64,000 nt of DNA. It comes from Leptodontidium sp. MPI-SDFR-AT-0119 (Eukaryota > Ascomycota > Leotiomycetes > Helotiales > Leptodontidiaceae). Shown here piece by piece: positions 1 through 12,383 of this stretch. The translations under genes and the position numbers were made by a program. Under the pieces are notes generated by a model that was given only the letters and a program-made list of their open reading frames with translations, was not told the origin of the DNA and made no database searches. The stretch covers positions 3,534,001-3,598,000 of the forward strand of contig JAHLEZ010000002.1 in the NCBI GenBank assembly GCA_020726505.1. Direction: 5' to 3'. Within the stretch, counting starts at the first letter, position 1; every line of letters begins with the position of its first letter.

Positions 1-1142
1 TCCCGGAGAACCTCTTGCAATTTGGGTGTGGACAGTTCAGTTGCTTTCGAGGACCACCGTGGAGATTATGCACCTCTCGTTGATGCCGTAACAGTCCCCC
101 CGAATATGTGAAGCCAGGTAGTTTTTCGCATCCTTCGGACGGGCATTTGTAAGGCCGATCGTGCTTGTCCATGTGCTAAGAGACAAGGTGAAGTCAGCGA
201 CGGAACTTGGAAATCATGGAAAGCAACGAAGTGAAGACGTACCTTTGACCATTCGCATTTCCTACTGAAAGTCCGCACATCTTCAGCGCAACCCACCCAA
301 GTGCAGATAAACCGGCCATCATCGCCCTTGGTCACTTCTCGATCTGGCTTCGGGATGGGTTTCGATCTTCCAGGGCTGGGCGCATCGGACTCCTCCTTCG
401 AGGGCAACTCTGGTAAATCCTCCAGCGTCAAAGCGTCGGTGGCATCCATGTCCTGGGAGATGTATGTGTTGTCGGTCATTGGAGGAGGAGGGCTTGGGTA
501 TCTGTGGTGTTGCATACTGCTGTCGTCCTGCTCCTGATGTGGATCGTGCATCATGGCGGATTGTGGGTAGTCAGGAAACGTTCGGGATTCATAGGAGAGC
601 GACATGGTGCCTGGATCGGAGAGGCAGTGGGTATTGGTATTGGTGTTGGTATATGAGGCGTCAAGGTAGGAGTGGGAGTGCGAGTGTGAGGCAGCAGCGC
701 AGCGAAGATATGGCTGTTCCCTGGTAGAGGTGGTAGTCGTGCTGTGGCGAGGCCTTACGAATCGATGCAGGTCAACGTCGTGGTTGTTGCGGTTGCTAGA
801 TCGCGCGGGTAGACCTGAACCGCCAGCGCCGAGGAATGTGGCCTGAGGCTGAAACTCGCCGGGTGCACGTGCACGTGGTTTTAGGCGGCGACCACGTGAG
901 TTCGGGTTTGGATACGAATTTGGATTTGAATTTGCCACATGTACTTCGAAGGCCGAGTTGAAGTCGTCGTAGTCGAAGTTGAACTCCAAGTCATGCCCAG
1001 GTGCTGGTATTCGTGTTGTTGTTGTTGTTATTGCAGCTGCTTTTGCCCGTCCGTTTGTCTCACGCGTGTCGGGGCATGCGCGGACATTTGTACTTGCTCT
1101 TACGCCCAGGTAGCAGTCATCTCGAGCTCCAGGCCATGGCAT
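1..1142 (-). CDS. C2H2 zinc-finger transcription factor, 3' end cut by window edge
   Basis: Minus-strand gene leaving the window at base 1. Exon 1 runs from about 1142 to 243, a 67-bp GT..AG intron covers 242-176, and coding resumes at 175. The N-terminal ~270 residues are low complexity (Thr, Asn-Pro, Ser-His and Pro runs) and probably disordered. Then come FICTWVGC and CEWSKHMDKH (joined across the intron), and a second finger YKCPSEGCEKLPGF..GGLLRHQREVH, then NCPHPNC starting a third. Cys-x4/5-Cys and His-x3/4-His spacing identifies C2H2 fingers of the fungal-specific type; DNA binding in the nucleus is inferred from the family. The start is uncertain: 1142 is the first in-frame ATG after a stop, but a possible acceptor (TTGCAG) lies just upstream, so a further 5' exon in 1180-1480 is possible. 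The regulated genes cannot be deduced. Confidence 0.8.
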
Positions 1143-1597
1143 CGTGACTTCACAGAAGTTAGTCACATGCTTCTGCAAGGCTACCTATCAACCTATTGGT
1201 ACAAGCACCTACCTGGCGGCGATGACAATGGCAACGGGCTGCCTACGCCGCCTCGAAATACCCGTGATGACTCACCAGGCGTGGATCCTGATCCTGATCC
1301 TGATCTTGGACCTGACCAGGAATCCCAAAGCGTGTCTGCCTGTCGTTGATGGCGGTATGGGCCCGGGCGATTACTGGGAGCCTGGCTGCTGCGGACCAAA
1401 GGGCGCGGAGAGAGCGTTGTCGCGGTGTTGGTGTAGTCATACCGGACTGGAGTCCGATGCCTGGGGCTGTCATTCTCTCTCTTTATGACTGGGACGGCCA
1501 TCTCTGGAGGCAGAATATTAGCTCTAGAACGGCGGCAGGTAAGGTCTTTCCAGCAAAGGCAGCCGAGAGGAATAGTCATTTGGATCATATGGAAATA

Positions 1598-2381
1598 TCA
1601 CATACCGTGTCTCAAAGTCGAATGAGTGCCAGCTGAAGTCTGTTCACCGAACTGGCAGTCGAGCTGGCATTGGTATTGGTACAAAGCTCGAGGGGCGAAG
1701 GAGATACTGGCCCCAGAAGCCATAGCAAACATCCAGCAGACCCCCCAAAGCACAACAATGGAAGGCTTGACGTCCGCCCAAGGCCATGTCGAGTTCAAAG
1801 GGTGTTGACCTCCTGGCCATTCGAAGAACCATCCAAACCCGAATAAAGCTTGGAGCCGTTCGAGCATTCCCCTAGAACGATAGTTGTAGCGAGTATTGCT
1901 CAAGTCGGAAGCCAGTCCCATGCACTTTCTAGTGTGGAAGTACTGTAGTAGCACAAGAGCTGAGATTAAACCAGCCCGGAGCTCAATAGAAATGTCGATG
2001 TGCCTCCAGCTTCTCATATCAGGGGAAGTATCCTCTATATTCGGACATGGATCTAGTACACACCATGGTAATAGCACAGTAAATGATCCCGACTCCTGGC
2101 CTTGAGCACATCCTAACCGCCTTGGATTTTGAGTCAGTAATTAGACCAGAAATGACTTGAACAAGAAAAGTAGACACAGCAACAAGAAGGAACAGCGGCA
2201 TCCCCTTCCGGAACTCTCTCGAAAACGCCTGGTAGTTTCCTCTCAACTGCCCTAAAGAAGCGAATGAAGTTACTGAATTCAATACAACAATGCAACTTAC
2301 TCGTCTATCCGACCATTTACCGAAGACCAACCCATGATCACAACGATTGACTTGCCACCAAACAGCCGGGGCCTTGAACAA
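1598..2381 (-). CDS. Uncertain hypothetical protein region with hydrophobic segments
   Basis: Two overlapping minus-strand open frames (2381-2019 and 2077-1598) contain hydrophobic stretches, for example GMPLFLLVAVSTFLVQVISG in the first and SIVVLWGVCWMFAMASGA in the second, suggesting a multi-exon membrane protein. A good donor/acceptor pair is visible (GTAAGT near 2313, pyrimidine-rich CTTTAG or GGCAG near 2250), and the second frame begins where the first stops. I could not build one uninterrupted model with confidence and do not recognise the family. It may be a real small membrane protein, a decayed gene, or chance open frames. Confidence 0.25.
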
Positions 2382-3765
2382 TCTCCAATTGCCTCACAGT
2401 ATAGAATATCTTAGAAATGGAGCACCTGCTACAACCAAGTCTGTGTCTGAGATGACTGACCAGATCTTTCATCGACTGGGAACAGATTCTAGCAGCGAGC
2501 CTTTCCGTCGAGTAGTATTATATCACACACTATTGTGAGGAAAGCAATGACATGGACAACTCGGTTTGGATATTAATATGGGATTGAGACTCCCATTCAA
2601 CAAAAACGAGGCCATCAAAAGTACAAACCTGCAATTATGACGCTGTCCACGCTGCCCATCACGCCAAATCCGCTCCGCCCCCCGAATTCTCACCGACAAG
2701 CTTCACAGGGACAGTGGGGCTATTGGGGGCGGGAAGAGTGTCGAAGCTGATCTCAACGAATCCGACAACTCGTAGGCCATCATCGCACTCGCGGCTCAAG
2801 GAAACGGACGGTGTGCATGCGAAGAATCGGTGTGAGATATGCAGCTCCTAGGGCTGCAGAGCGGGGGCGGATGCTGAGCCACCCTCCCTTGGGTAGGGGA
2901 AGCGAACGCAAGGGACGTATTGAAATCAGCCGTGGCTTGCACCGCCGCGTCGATCAAAGGTTGACCTCACCGTCGTTGTTAATGACTTCGATAAGGAATT
3001 GTGTTTTGGGGAAGCTCGGATTTCAAGAACCCTTGGAAGCTTGCTTTACTGCGCTCGGGCGATGTATCCACAAGACAGCCTTGGAACTCTTCATCAACGA
3101 TGGTTCCTCAGGCAATCAAATTACACATGCATTTACACACGTGATATCAATATCATTCAGGTAGGCACCTACAAACATAGGCAATTAGGGTAGTATGTAC
3201 CTGGGATGGCGAATCTAGGAAGATACAACACTTACCGAGATCTGCTGTAGCGGTACCGATTTGACGAGGGTGACTTTCAATGAATCGCTATCTCAAAATC
3301 CGATACTGACAACAGAAGCTGAGTGGAAACGGCCGATACATTGCTGTGTCAAGGACATTTCGAACTTGAACGAACCTGAAACCCGAAAGAGAGAACGGAG
3401 AAGTGCTGCATTGAGATTTTCCAACAGGCAGTTGGTACGCCCAACTGTACCTGGCTCCCATGGCTGATACATGTTCTGGACTGGGCTACCAACAGAGGCC
3501 GAGCTACATACATTTTGCCACCCACTCCATTGCCAGATACCAAATGGAATAGCTTGTCGTTGCGCGCTGGAGACGGTGCAGCTGTAATTGCCCCCCTCCG
3601 CTCGGCATCATTCCAAGGCACGCATCTTTGGCGAGAATATCAGCACCTCAGTGCGGCTTGTGGTTATTGATGTTCCCCAGCTGGTCAATTTCCAATTTTT
3701 TGACGACAGCGTACATTCGTCATTCAAAAACTGTGTGTTTTTCTGGTCGGTGGGATAATCTGAGT
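2382..3765. other. Gene-free stretch
   Basis: About 1.4 kb between the uncertain membrane-protein region and the 3' end of the roadblock-like gene. Only short open frames without recognisable motifs are present. No repeat, tRNA or transposon sequence was recognised. Confidence 0.5.
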
Positions 3766-4464
3766 TCAGCCGTCATCCCCTCCCATGGTGGTCATGGCAC
3801 CCGAATTGTCGGCTTGCTTTCTTGGCCATTCCCTCTGGAAATCTCTCCCAATCCTCTCCAAACGGGCGGCTGATCTACGAGCTTCCCCAACCTCCGTAGC
3901 GCTTGATGCCACGACTGTAGCAATCAATAGGGGAGGGCGGTTCCTGCTTTCCAACTCGCCGTCCCTGGATTCATGTGCGCCATCATCTACACCATTGGCC
4001 TGTGCCTCGCGGGCGCTCCTCTCTTCCACGTTTTCACCGAGGAGGCGTCGGGTTTCCTGAGTCTGTTCTACGGTTGCCCTGCCTCGAACAGGCGATTGCA
4101 AATAAGAAGTAAGAACAACAGGTCCCGATGATTGGGTTTCCATCATAATTCTCTGAGGTGCACCAAGGCCTAGCCGGGAGGCAGTATCATACGCATTGAT
4201 AGCTGCCGTAGTGAGAGTTGAAAGGGTTTGAAACTGTCTTCGTAACTGTGAACTGGTGTCATGGCCTGAGGGCGATTGGGAGGAGGAGAGAATGGGATTC
4301 AAGGCTCGATCAGCGATATGAAGACCGAATGGGTTGGCACCATTCGCCATATTATTCAGCAATGCGAACTGGGCTTTCAGGCGAAACTGGCCGTTGGGGG
4401 GCTGAGATTGAGTGACCTGGCGTGGGATAGGGTTCGACAAGCGACTCTCAGCTCCACAAGGCAC
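3766..4464 (-). CDS. Conserved-looking fungal protein, possibly roadblock/LC7-like
   Basis: Single open frame of 232 codons. The layout fits a small alpha/beta roadblock-type fold: a helix (LSTLTTAAINAYDTASRLG), a strand (RIMMET..GPVVLTSYL), an acidic linker of about 60 residues, a strand (PLLIATVVASS) and a final amphipathic helix rich in Glu, Ala and Arg (EVGEARRSAARLERIGRDFQREW region). Fungal roadblock-like proteins include lysosomal/vacuolar Ragulator/EGO subunits, and that would be the guess for function, but there is no diagnostic motif and the assignment is inference. The start may be the ATG at 4464 or the internal ATG of MANGANPFG near 4350. The gene is divergent from the coiled-coil gene starting at 4763. 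Confidence 0.5.
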   Translation of the reverse strand: MPCGAESRLSNPIPRQVTQSQPPNGQFRLKAQFALLNNMANGANPFGLHIADRALNPILSSSQSPSGHDTSSQLRRQFQTLSTLTTAAINAYDTASRLGLGAPQRIMMETQSSGPVVLTSYLQSPVRGRATVEQTQETRRLLGENVEERSAREAQANGVDDGAHESRDGELESRNRPPLLIATVVASSATEVGEARRSAARLERIGRDFQREWPRKQADNSGAMTTMGGDDG

Positions 4465-4762
4465 ATGAGGCGAGAGGATAGAGGCGAGTAGGAGAAAGAA
4501 AGGAGGAGGAGGAGCTTGAGCTTGACGCTCTCGTTCTCGCTTATGTTGAGTTGACCACTTCCACTCACCCCTGACGCGGGAGCTAATGTGGCGTCAATCC
4601 CAGGCCGCCTGCGCCTGTGACACTTGGCTGGGGTACGGAAAGCAAGCTGTCCAAGTCTCCAGTCAGCTTCAGCACTTCTCTGAACACCAACCTTTTCAAC
4701 ACCTCGCGGGCCGCTTACAGAGCTTACAGAGATACAATTACTCTTTGGACAAGACAGCAAAT
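4465..4762. promoter_or_regulatory. Divergent promoter region
   Basis: 298 bp separate the start codons of the minus-strand roadblock-like gene and the plus-strand coiled-coil gene, so both 5' regions must lie here. It contains a GAG/AGG-rich purine block at about 4480-4515. No specific factor site is claimed. Confidence 0.45.
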
Positions 4763-6622
4763 ATGGCAGATGAAGACAAAGCAAAGGCTGAAAAGCTCGC
4801 GGCTGCGAAGAAGCGCGTATGTATCCCTCTTCCTGGTGGTGTCAACTGGCATCTACTTCAAAGGAGGTATTGCTGACTCCAAACTGATCTAGGTAGAGCA
4901 AATGAAGAAACAAAAACAGAAGAAAGCGGGCGCGAAGAAGGAGGAGAAGCAGGAAGCTACCCCAGAGCCCTCCAAGCCAGATGATGTTCCGGACACAGTA
5001 ACGGAGACGATACCAGCGGCCACCAATGGAGACAATGATGCAGAAGATCCCAGCGGCGACAACAAAGATCAAGAGGAAACAATCCCGGAGCTCAGCTCCG
5101 AATTGCCCCAACGGCAAACATCCCTGTCCCTTCAGTCGAAGATGCGGTCATCGTCTTTCAGACAGTCGTCTGGCGGTCCGTTATCCCCCAGCTACGGATT
5201 CTCTCCAGAGGGGGACACAGCCCCAGATATCTACCGGAAACAGGCATCGCGAATTGAGGAGTTAGAAAGGGAGAACAAGCGTCTTGCAAAGGAGGCAAGT
5301 GATGGAGAGCGCCGTTGGAAGAAAGCCGAGGAGGAGCTCGAAGACATCCGTGAGGCGGATGATGAATCTACGGGAAAAGGCACAAAACCTTTTTCTAGTC
5401 CTGCATCATCGGGCGAGTTAGAAAAATTGGTGAGTGGAAAGAACATTTGATAGTATAACCGCTGACGCAATGGCAGAAATCTGAAGTGGCTGCGCTTCAA
5501 CGGCAGAATACACAACTCCAAGCACAGTCTTCCCGAGTATCTCGACATGGCTCATCCCCTTCGGTTTCGGTAGCAGCGCCGGCAGATTACGAAGCAGCCC
5601 TCTTGTCCAAGTCTTCGACGATCGAATCTATGGAAATTGAAATCTCCAATCTGCGAGCGCAACTCGAACGAATGGCATCTGGCTCGTCCGAAAAGGAGCA
5701 GATTACTGCTCTCGAAGCAAAACTTTTACGAAGCGAGCGCTCAGCTGAGACAGCTCAGCGAGAGCTAGGTGATTTAAAGAAGAACCTCGAGCGAACGACA
5801 GAAAAAGTAGTCAAGGAGGGCAGTGAACGTATATCCGCCGAGACCAAACTTCGGACCCTGGAGCGAGAGGCTGGAGAGTCAAAGGCACAGAGTGAAGAGT
5901 TACAGAAGAAGGTCGATGCTCTTGAAAAGAAAGTATTAGCTCTAGCCACACTGCACAAGGAGCACGATGCCCGCTCACAGGCGCAAAAGAAAGAGCGAGA
6001 GAAGGCCGAGAAGGAAGCTTCTGAACTACGTGCCAGACTCGCCGGTATCGAGAACGAGAATCTACGCTTACGAGAGGAGCGGGAAAGAGCACGTAAACGA
6101 GATGCGCAAGGTGTCGATGATGAAGGCGTTGATGAGCTCGAGAATGAGGAGCGACAGCGTCTAGAGAAGAAGGTCCGAGATCTCGAAGGCGAAGTCCACG
6201 AACTTCGCAGGGGTGTATGGCGCGAGCGCAGAAAGGAGCTAGATGGAGAGGAATCGTCTGGCGTTACAAGTCCGGGCACGAGATTCACAGACGTGGATCT
6301 TGGTGGTGGGATGTCGCCCAGCAGGCGAAGGAGTATTGCTCCTGGTGGAAAGGGGGGTTTAGGCGACTTCTTGACCAGTGGATTTAATGCAATTACCGGT
6401 GCCAATACTGCTGCAGGCGATGGAGCATTGCTAGAGGATGACGAGGATTTAGATTTTGACGAGGACGCGTTTAGACTTGCTCAAGAAGCGGAGGCCGCGA
6501 AGAGAATTGAGCGGGTGAAGGAAATCAAACGCGGGCTCAAGAGTTGGGAAGGATGGAGGTTGGATTTGGTGGAGAATCGGAGAGGTGGCGGCGATGGGGT
6601 AGGAGAGATCTTTGAGGTTTAA
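4763..6622 (+). CDS. Long coiled-coil protein, possibly golgin-like
   Basis: Three exons: 4763-4816, 4893-5429 and 5477-6622, with introns GTATGT..CTAG and GTGAGT..CAG, giving 577 residues. The N terminus is Lys/Ala/Glu-rich (MADEDKAKAEKLAAAKKR), followed by a disordered acidic and Ser/Pro region to about residue 130. Residues ~150-420 are almost continuous heptad-type coiled coil (repeated LExE, KKVxxLE, ERERARKR) with an interruption of Gly/Ser around 135-220. The C terminus has an acidic patch (LLEDDEDLDFDEDAF) and a basic-aromatic end (GLKSWEGWRLDLVENRR) finishing GEIFEV. Coiled coils of this kind occur in fungal tethering and golgin proteins, but no GRIP domain was recognised. The function is therefore open. 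It converges on transketolase, 312 bp away. Confidence 0.85.
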
Positions 6623-6934
6623 CGAAAGCCAGGGAAGCCATGATGATTTACTGCGTTATGTATTAGACTATTGTAAGACCAAATCAAACTGCGTTCTCGT
6701 TTTCATTTTCAAATCACGGTTGGTGATATTATCATCGCAGTCGGTTACCATCCATTCCATCCATCGGCTTCACACTAGTACGTGCTACCATGCATAGATA
6801 GGACCTAGTGCTTGATGTATTTGCTCGTAAATTTATTCATTTTCGTGATCTATTTGCAGGCTATAAACACATTTTCACCCGGCTCAAAGTGAGATATCAT
6901 TGGGTTCATGGGCTCGCACTTCATCCATCGCAAA
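6623..6934. other. Convergent 3' intergenic region
   Basis: AT-rich 312 bp shared by the 3' untranslated ends of the coiled-coil gene and transketolase. It contains T-rich and AATAAA-like stretches (for example TAAATTTATTC near 6828) suited to 3' processing. No gene was seen. Confidence 0.4.
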
Positions 6935-9583
6935 TTAGATGAGTTGTTGGAAAGCACGGTTGATGGGAGAACGGATGTTGGGGACATCCTTGTAGAAGTC
7001 GATGGTGGCAATAGCACGTTTGCTGATGCCCTCAGGAGTGAATTCGAACTTCTATAGCGGGGTTAGTAAGGTTCTTGAATGATGACTATGGGAGTCACGT
7101 ACCTTGTAGACGTCCTTATATGCGCCACTAGCACCGAATCTGTTGAGACCAAATTGCTCGTGGGTGTATCGCTCCCAACCCATGGTTGACATGACCTCAA
7201 CTGAGAGAGATGGGATTCCATCTGGCAGGATGCTGAGTCTGTACTCCTTTGATTGAGCGTCGAATACCTCGAAGCATGGAATAGAAACAACACGAGCAGT
7301 GACGTTGTGCTTCTCCTTGAGATACTTGACGGCGTCAACGCAAATGCCAACCTCAGAACCAGTGGAGACCAATGTGATATCAGCCTTCTCAGCCTCGTGG
7401 ACAGTATAACCACCCTTGATGGCATGTGCAAGAGTGGAGTTCTCGAGTTGTGGGAGGTTTTGGCGGGACAAGGCGATGATGCTGGGGGTGTGCTTCGAGG
7501 TCAAGGCGACGTAGTATGCAGCGCTGGTCTCGTTTCCATCAGCTGGACGCCAAACCATGCAGTTGGGGAGAGCGCGGAAATGGGCGAGAGTCTCGATAGG
7601 TTGATGGGTAGGCCCATCCTCACCCAGACCAATAGAATCGTGGGTAGCCACCCAGATGACACGAACTTGGGAGAGGGCGGACAGGCGGACGGCACCAGCA
7701 GCGTACGAAACGAAGTTCAAGAAAGTTCCACCGTATGGGATAACGGTACCATATGCGGCAAGACCGTTCATGATAGCACCCATGGCATGCTCACGAACAC
7801 CATATCTGATATAACGTCCGGACCAGTCACCGATTCCAAGGGAAGGTGGCTGGAAGTCAACAGCATCCTTCCATCTGGTCAAGTTGGAGCCGGTCAAATC
7901 TGCAGAACCACCGACCAACTCTGGAATCGCTTGGTGAATCTTGGTGAGAACAATCTCAGACAGCTTTCGGGAAGCGACTGCAGCATCGGATGGTGAGTAA
8001 ACTGGGAGGTTCTTCTCCCATCCTTCTGGAAGGTCACCGGTCAAACGACGCTTGAGATCTGCGGCCTCAGACTTGAATTGTTGACTGTACTTCTCGAGGA
8101 GCTGCTCCCACTCTTGCTCCTTTGCAGCTCCTTCGGCACCGTGCTTGTTGTACAAGTCATAAACTTCCTGGGGAACGACGAAAGACTGCTCGGGATCGAA
8201 GCCAAACTTGGCCTTGACCTGCTTGATGTCGTCAACCTTAAGAGGTGAACCGTGGACGCCTCCGGTTCCCTGCAGTAAGGATCCGAAACCAATGGTCGTT
8301 CTAAGCTTAATCATAGATGGTTTGTCCGTAACAGCCTGGCACTTCTTGATAGCATCCTCGATGCCCTGCAAGTCATGGTCACCGTCCTCAACGACCTCAA
8401 CATGCCATCCGTAGGCCTTAAAGCGGAGCGCAACGTCTTCGGTGAAGGAACAGTTGATGTCGCCATCAATAGAAATGTGGTTATCGTCATAGATCGCGAT
8501 CAAGTTACCAAGTTGCAAGTGACCGGCAAGAGAGGCTGCCTCGCTTGCAACACCCTCCTGCATGCATCCGTCACCCAAGAAAGTGTATGTGTAGTTGTCG
8601 AACAGCTCAAATCCTGGCTTGTTGAACTCGCCGGCAGCGTGGTGCTGGGCAATAGCCAAACCAACAGCATTGGAGAAGCCTTGGCCCAAAGGACCAGTGG
8701 TGACCTCAATACCATCAGTATCGTGGGCCTCTGGGTGACCAGGAGTAATGCTATCTATCGCCTATGAGGCAATCGTCAGATATGTGTATGATGTGATTCG
8801 AGTGAGGGGGGTAACGAACTCTGAAAGCCTTGAGATCATCCATGGAGAGCTTGTATCCAGCAAGATGAAGGAGAGCATATTGAAGCATGCATGCGTGGCC
8901 ATTGCTGTATAAATGTTAGCTATAGATTGCAGAGTATTTGCTGCCTGTATTCCAGTTGAAATTGATGAAATTGTAAAGGTATTTAGACACCGCGATATCC
9001 AAGAGAGCTCAGAAGGGCCAGAACTTCACTGGAGTTATAACGTTATGATTCTAAACCCTCCACCGATATCGAGCAAGGGGGCCGGACGCCTGTGGTCCGA
9101 GGGGCGAAATGGAAGGGAACATTGGCAAGCAGTACAGAGCAGACTTACGAGAGGACGAATCTGTCTCTGTTGACCCATTTGGAGTTCTTTGGGTTGTATT
9201 TTAGGATCTTGTTGAACAGAACGTGGGCGACGGGTGCCATGCCCCTGGAGCAGCCGAGTCAGTCTCAGGATTTGTAACCACTTTCCAAGCGCACTTACAT
9301 AGGGGCACCCGGATGTCCCGAATTCGACTTGAAGGTAGCATCGACCTGGAATACAGCAGCTGTCAGTAGCTGTAATTGAAGCGGAAAGGGCGTTGCGATT
9401 GCGTAGGGAGGGTGAGGTGAAATGGGGAGCTTTTGGCCACGATGGAGGGGTAGATAGGCATGGGCGGGGTGGGCGAAGGAGGGTACGGTGAAGGGCGAGC
9501 GACAACGGACGGAATAACTTTGCACTTACGGCGAGCAGTCGAATGGTGTTGATAGCCAGCTTGTCAACGTCGGAGTAGCCCAT
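6935..9583 (-). CDS. TKL1: Transketolase
   Basis: Thiamine-diphosphate enzyme of the non-oxidative pentose phosphate pathway, moving two-carbon ketol units between sugar phosphates in the cytosol. Six exons on the minus strand: 9583-9530, 9345-9299, 9244-9149, 8904-8820, 8761-7103 and 7051-6935. All five introns are GT..AG (51 to 244 bp) and phases close to 685 residues, the usual fungal length. Visible motifs are [14 protein letters not shown] near the N terminus, [12 protein letters not shown], the thiamine-binding GDGCMQEG at about residue 158 with the downstream Asn, the pyrimidine-domain REHAMG and the GEDGPTHQP loop, and the C-terminal domain motif VSTGSEV. The start ATG gives the typical [15 protein letters not shown] leader. 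The first four exons are short while the catalytic core is in one 1659-nt exon. The identity is secure. Confidence 0.98.
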
Positions 9584-9660
9584 GATTGCGAATTGATGGG
9601 GGGAGGTGTGATATTGTGCAATGCGAAGGAGGTTTGAGTGGTGTTGAGGGATGAAAGATG

Positions 9661-9709
9661 GGTTTGGGTTTGTGTTTGTGTTTGTGTTTGGGTTTTGGTT
9701 TTGGTTTTT
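9661..9709. repeat. TTTGTG / TTTGGG simple repeat
   Basis: Tandem imperfect repeat of T3-4 G1-3 units, about 80 bp upstream of the transketolase start on its template side, so probably in the promoter or leader. The units drift (TTTGGG, TTTGTG, TTTTGG) and do not match TTAGGG telomere repeats. Confidence 0.7.
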
Positions 9710-12369
9710 AGGAGGCGGGGCGAGAAGAAAAGTGCAGAGGGGTTAGGTAGGTCCTGACGTCGCAGCCAACGGATAGGCCATGGATGTTGAGAACCTAAGA
9801 GGGGAGGAAAGAAGAGTTGGGACTGGAGGGGTAATGTAGGGGCGGTGAGTGCTGGCAGAATTGGTTGTTGGTGGGGTGAATGGGGTGGGGCTGCGGGAGA
9901 TTTAGATGCGCCCGATTTTGATTGGCTGCATATTTTTTGCCTCTCCCTTCCATTGATGAGGTACTTCTACTCCACTGGCAGGTGGCTCAGGTACCTAGGT
10001 ACAGTAGGTCCTTTTCTGTAGCTAGGAAGGTAGGTAGGTTGAGGCAGGTTTACTTTTCTTTACTTCAGTATCTACGAGGCGCCGGGCACGGAGATGTGTG
10101 AGCTAGTGGAAGTGAAGCGAACAAGAGAGACGAGAAGAAAGGAGGGAGGAGAGGAGACAGGAGACTAGAGGAGGGGATATTAGAGCGAACGAAGGTAGGA
10201 GAGAAGAACAAAACAAGTGAACAACAGAGAAATGAATAACATGATGTGCTTGTAGCTACCTATCGAACGATAGCCACCAAATAACTACTCGAGTACCGAG
10301 ACACACAGAGTCAAGGTAGTCCTGAAGTTGAGGAGATAGAAAATATAGCATCATGCTTTCTCTCTCCCACCGCACTGCAAGCTACTCACTACCTACCTAG
10401 GGACTACCAACAAGACGCGGTTGCAAAACTGCTGCTTGGTAACGGTGAAGCGGAAATTCATCGCTTCCAGTCGGTACGAGTCTCTTCTCCCGCGATACCT
10501 GCTAGCAGGCCAAACAAGCAACTGCTTGGAGAATCTCCGGGGCGCCCGTGGAGAAGAGACGAGAACAGGAGAGGAGAGGGAGAGGAGAAAAACGGAAGAA
10601 CAAGCACCTCGACCTACGAAAAACTATTGCCGGGCTCTACGGTGGCAAGCCACTCCCTGCTGCCACGATACCATCGCGGTGTGGGTTTTGAAAAGAACTC
10701 GACAGTGGGGGTTTTGATCGACGGCATTTCTCCGAGAAAACAAACAACAGAGCAAGAACGGCAACACAACAACAGCAACGCAAGGATAATGATCAGGAGA
10801 TACCATGAAATATGGAACGGAAAGAACAAATATGCTACAAGTTGAAGGCAAGTGTGGGAAGCGAATAAATTGCAAGGCCTGGTAGAAGAGGTACCGTGCC
10901 GAAGTCTATCCGCGCACATTTCTCTTGAGATGAACCGGAGAAAGGAAAAGCAGACCACGAAAAGCAGACACATTGATAAGAGTCATAATTCTAACTACAG
11001 GACATAAGAGCAGAAACGCAGCCAATTTAGAAGTCCCACTACATTCAATTAAAGCCATTCTCCATTCTCTACCTCGTCCTCCGCCAAGTAGGACCTCACT
11101 TGAGGAGCCCGTTGACAGCAACCAGATGGACAACACAGCTCACGATGTGGCCATACTGCCAAAATTCTCACAAATATGCGCGCTATTTGATCTGCACTAG
11201 CAAACAGTATCAATCCTTCTAAGCTGTAGAAGATCTGATGAATCACTCGATAGATACTCGCTTGGGGAAGTAACTGAAAATCATGGCGTAAATTCCATTC
11301 GTTATCCCCTAGAAACACATCAAATCCCTTAGATGATTGTAGTTTTGCGCTCGCATATCTAGCAACCATGGATGTTCGAATTGGGGGATATGCCACTGGC
11401 TCTTCCTGCATTCAAACCAGCCGGCGTGCCGCAGTCTTTCATCTGAATTCAGCATCAGGAATATGGGTCCCAGAGTATCTGGCAGAGAATCCGGCTTTAG
11501 CTGCTGTTTCCTGACCTCGAATATGAAGCTTCAGTAGACATTCTGGGCGTTATTCCATTGCATAAATGAACAGCTGATCACCTGTAAGTGACTGCTTCGT
11601 CTCGTATGACACCCGGAAAGAAGGACTTACCACCGCAGAGGTATCGAAAGTTAATAAAGACAGCGAAGGATACTTGTCTGCACATTTATAGTACCTTCTG
11701 GATGAGAGCAACCGTGTTTTTTTCATATCTCGGTCACCTCTAAGATATCGGAGACTGACCATCAGATGAGCTCTCCAAAACGAAGATTCACTTCAAAAGG
11801 CGTAGTTTGATAGTACCACCTTTGAACCTCACTTCAAAGTATGTCAACAAACCCATACCGGTAGAAGATCGAAAGCTCTGGCTTGGCTTCAAATGTCCTG
11901 TCACATTTTCAGATTTTCAGTCTGGGACGACTCTGGAAGATGAAAGTTGGCTTCGTTTTAACAAGGGCACTCGAGCTCGCTTCGGAGTTCGAGCTAGTGA
12001 AATGTGACGCAATGTTGACATGCTCTACATTAGAATGCATCTGACTTACTGTCTTCGCCGATGACGGACCTTGATAAAGTGCAGAATCACAGTTCGTACC
12101 AAATATATCGGACTCTCTGCAGGTAGCTTCATCAAGCGAGCTACTACCTCCCCCCTTTTCAACCCAGAAAGCTTGTCCTGCCACGAAAAAAAGTCGCCAA
12201 TGAACCATGACGACAACTCACCTCGCAACCCAAATCCCGTCATGGGATGGATTAATGTACCCAACGGCTCAAAGTAACTGCTGCAGCTGGCCCATTTTGC
12301 TGAGAATTCCCCCCCCTTCAATCCCACGTGCTTTTCACGCCATTATCGTTCGAACCTCATGCGGGCGTT

Positions 12370-12383
12370 CCCCCCCCCCCCCC
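12370..12383. repeat. Homopolymer run of 14 C
   Basis: An uninterrupted C tract, with a shorter C7 run about 60 bp upstream. Such tracts are prone to length error in both sequencing and replication. Confidence 0.85.

Noticed and set aside
5755..6405. 216-codon minus-strand open frame rich in Ser and Arg
   Set aside because: Exact antisense of the coiled-coil gene; its composition mirrors Glu/Arg/Leu codons of that gene.
7253..7996. 247-codon plus-strand open frame
   Set aside because: Antisense to the transketolase main exon, with no recognisable domain.
9661..9709. TTTGGG-type repeat as a possible internal telomere array
   Set aside because: The units vary and none is TTAGGG; ordinary low-complexity promoter DNA explains it better.
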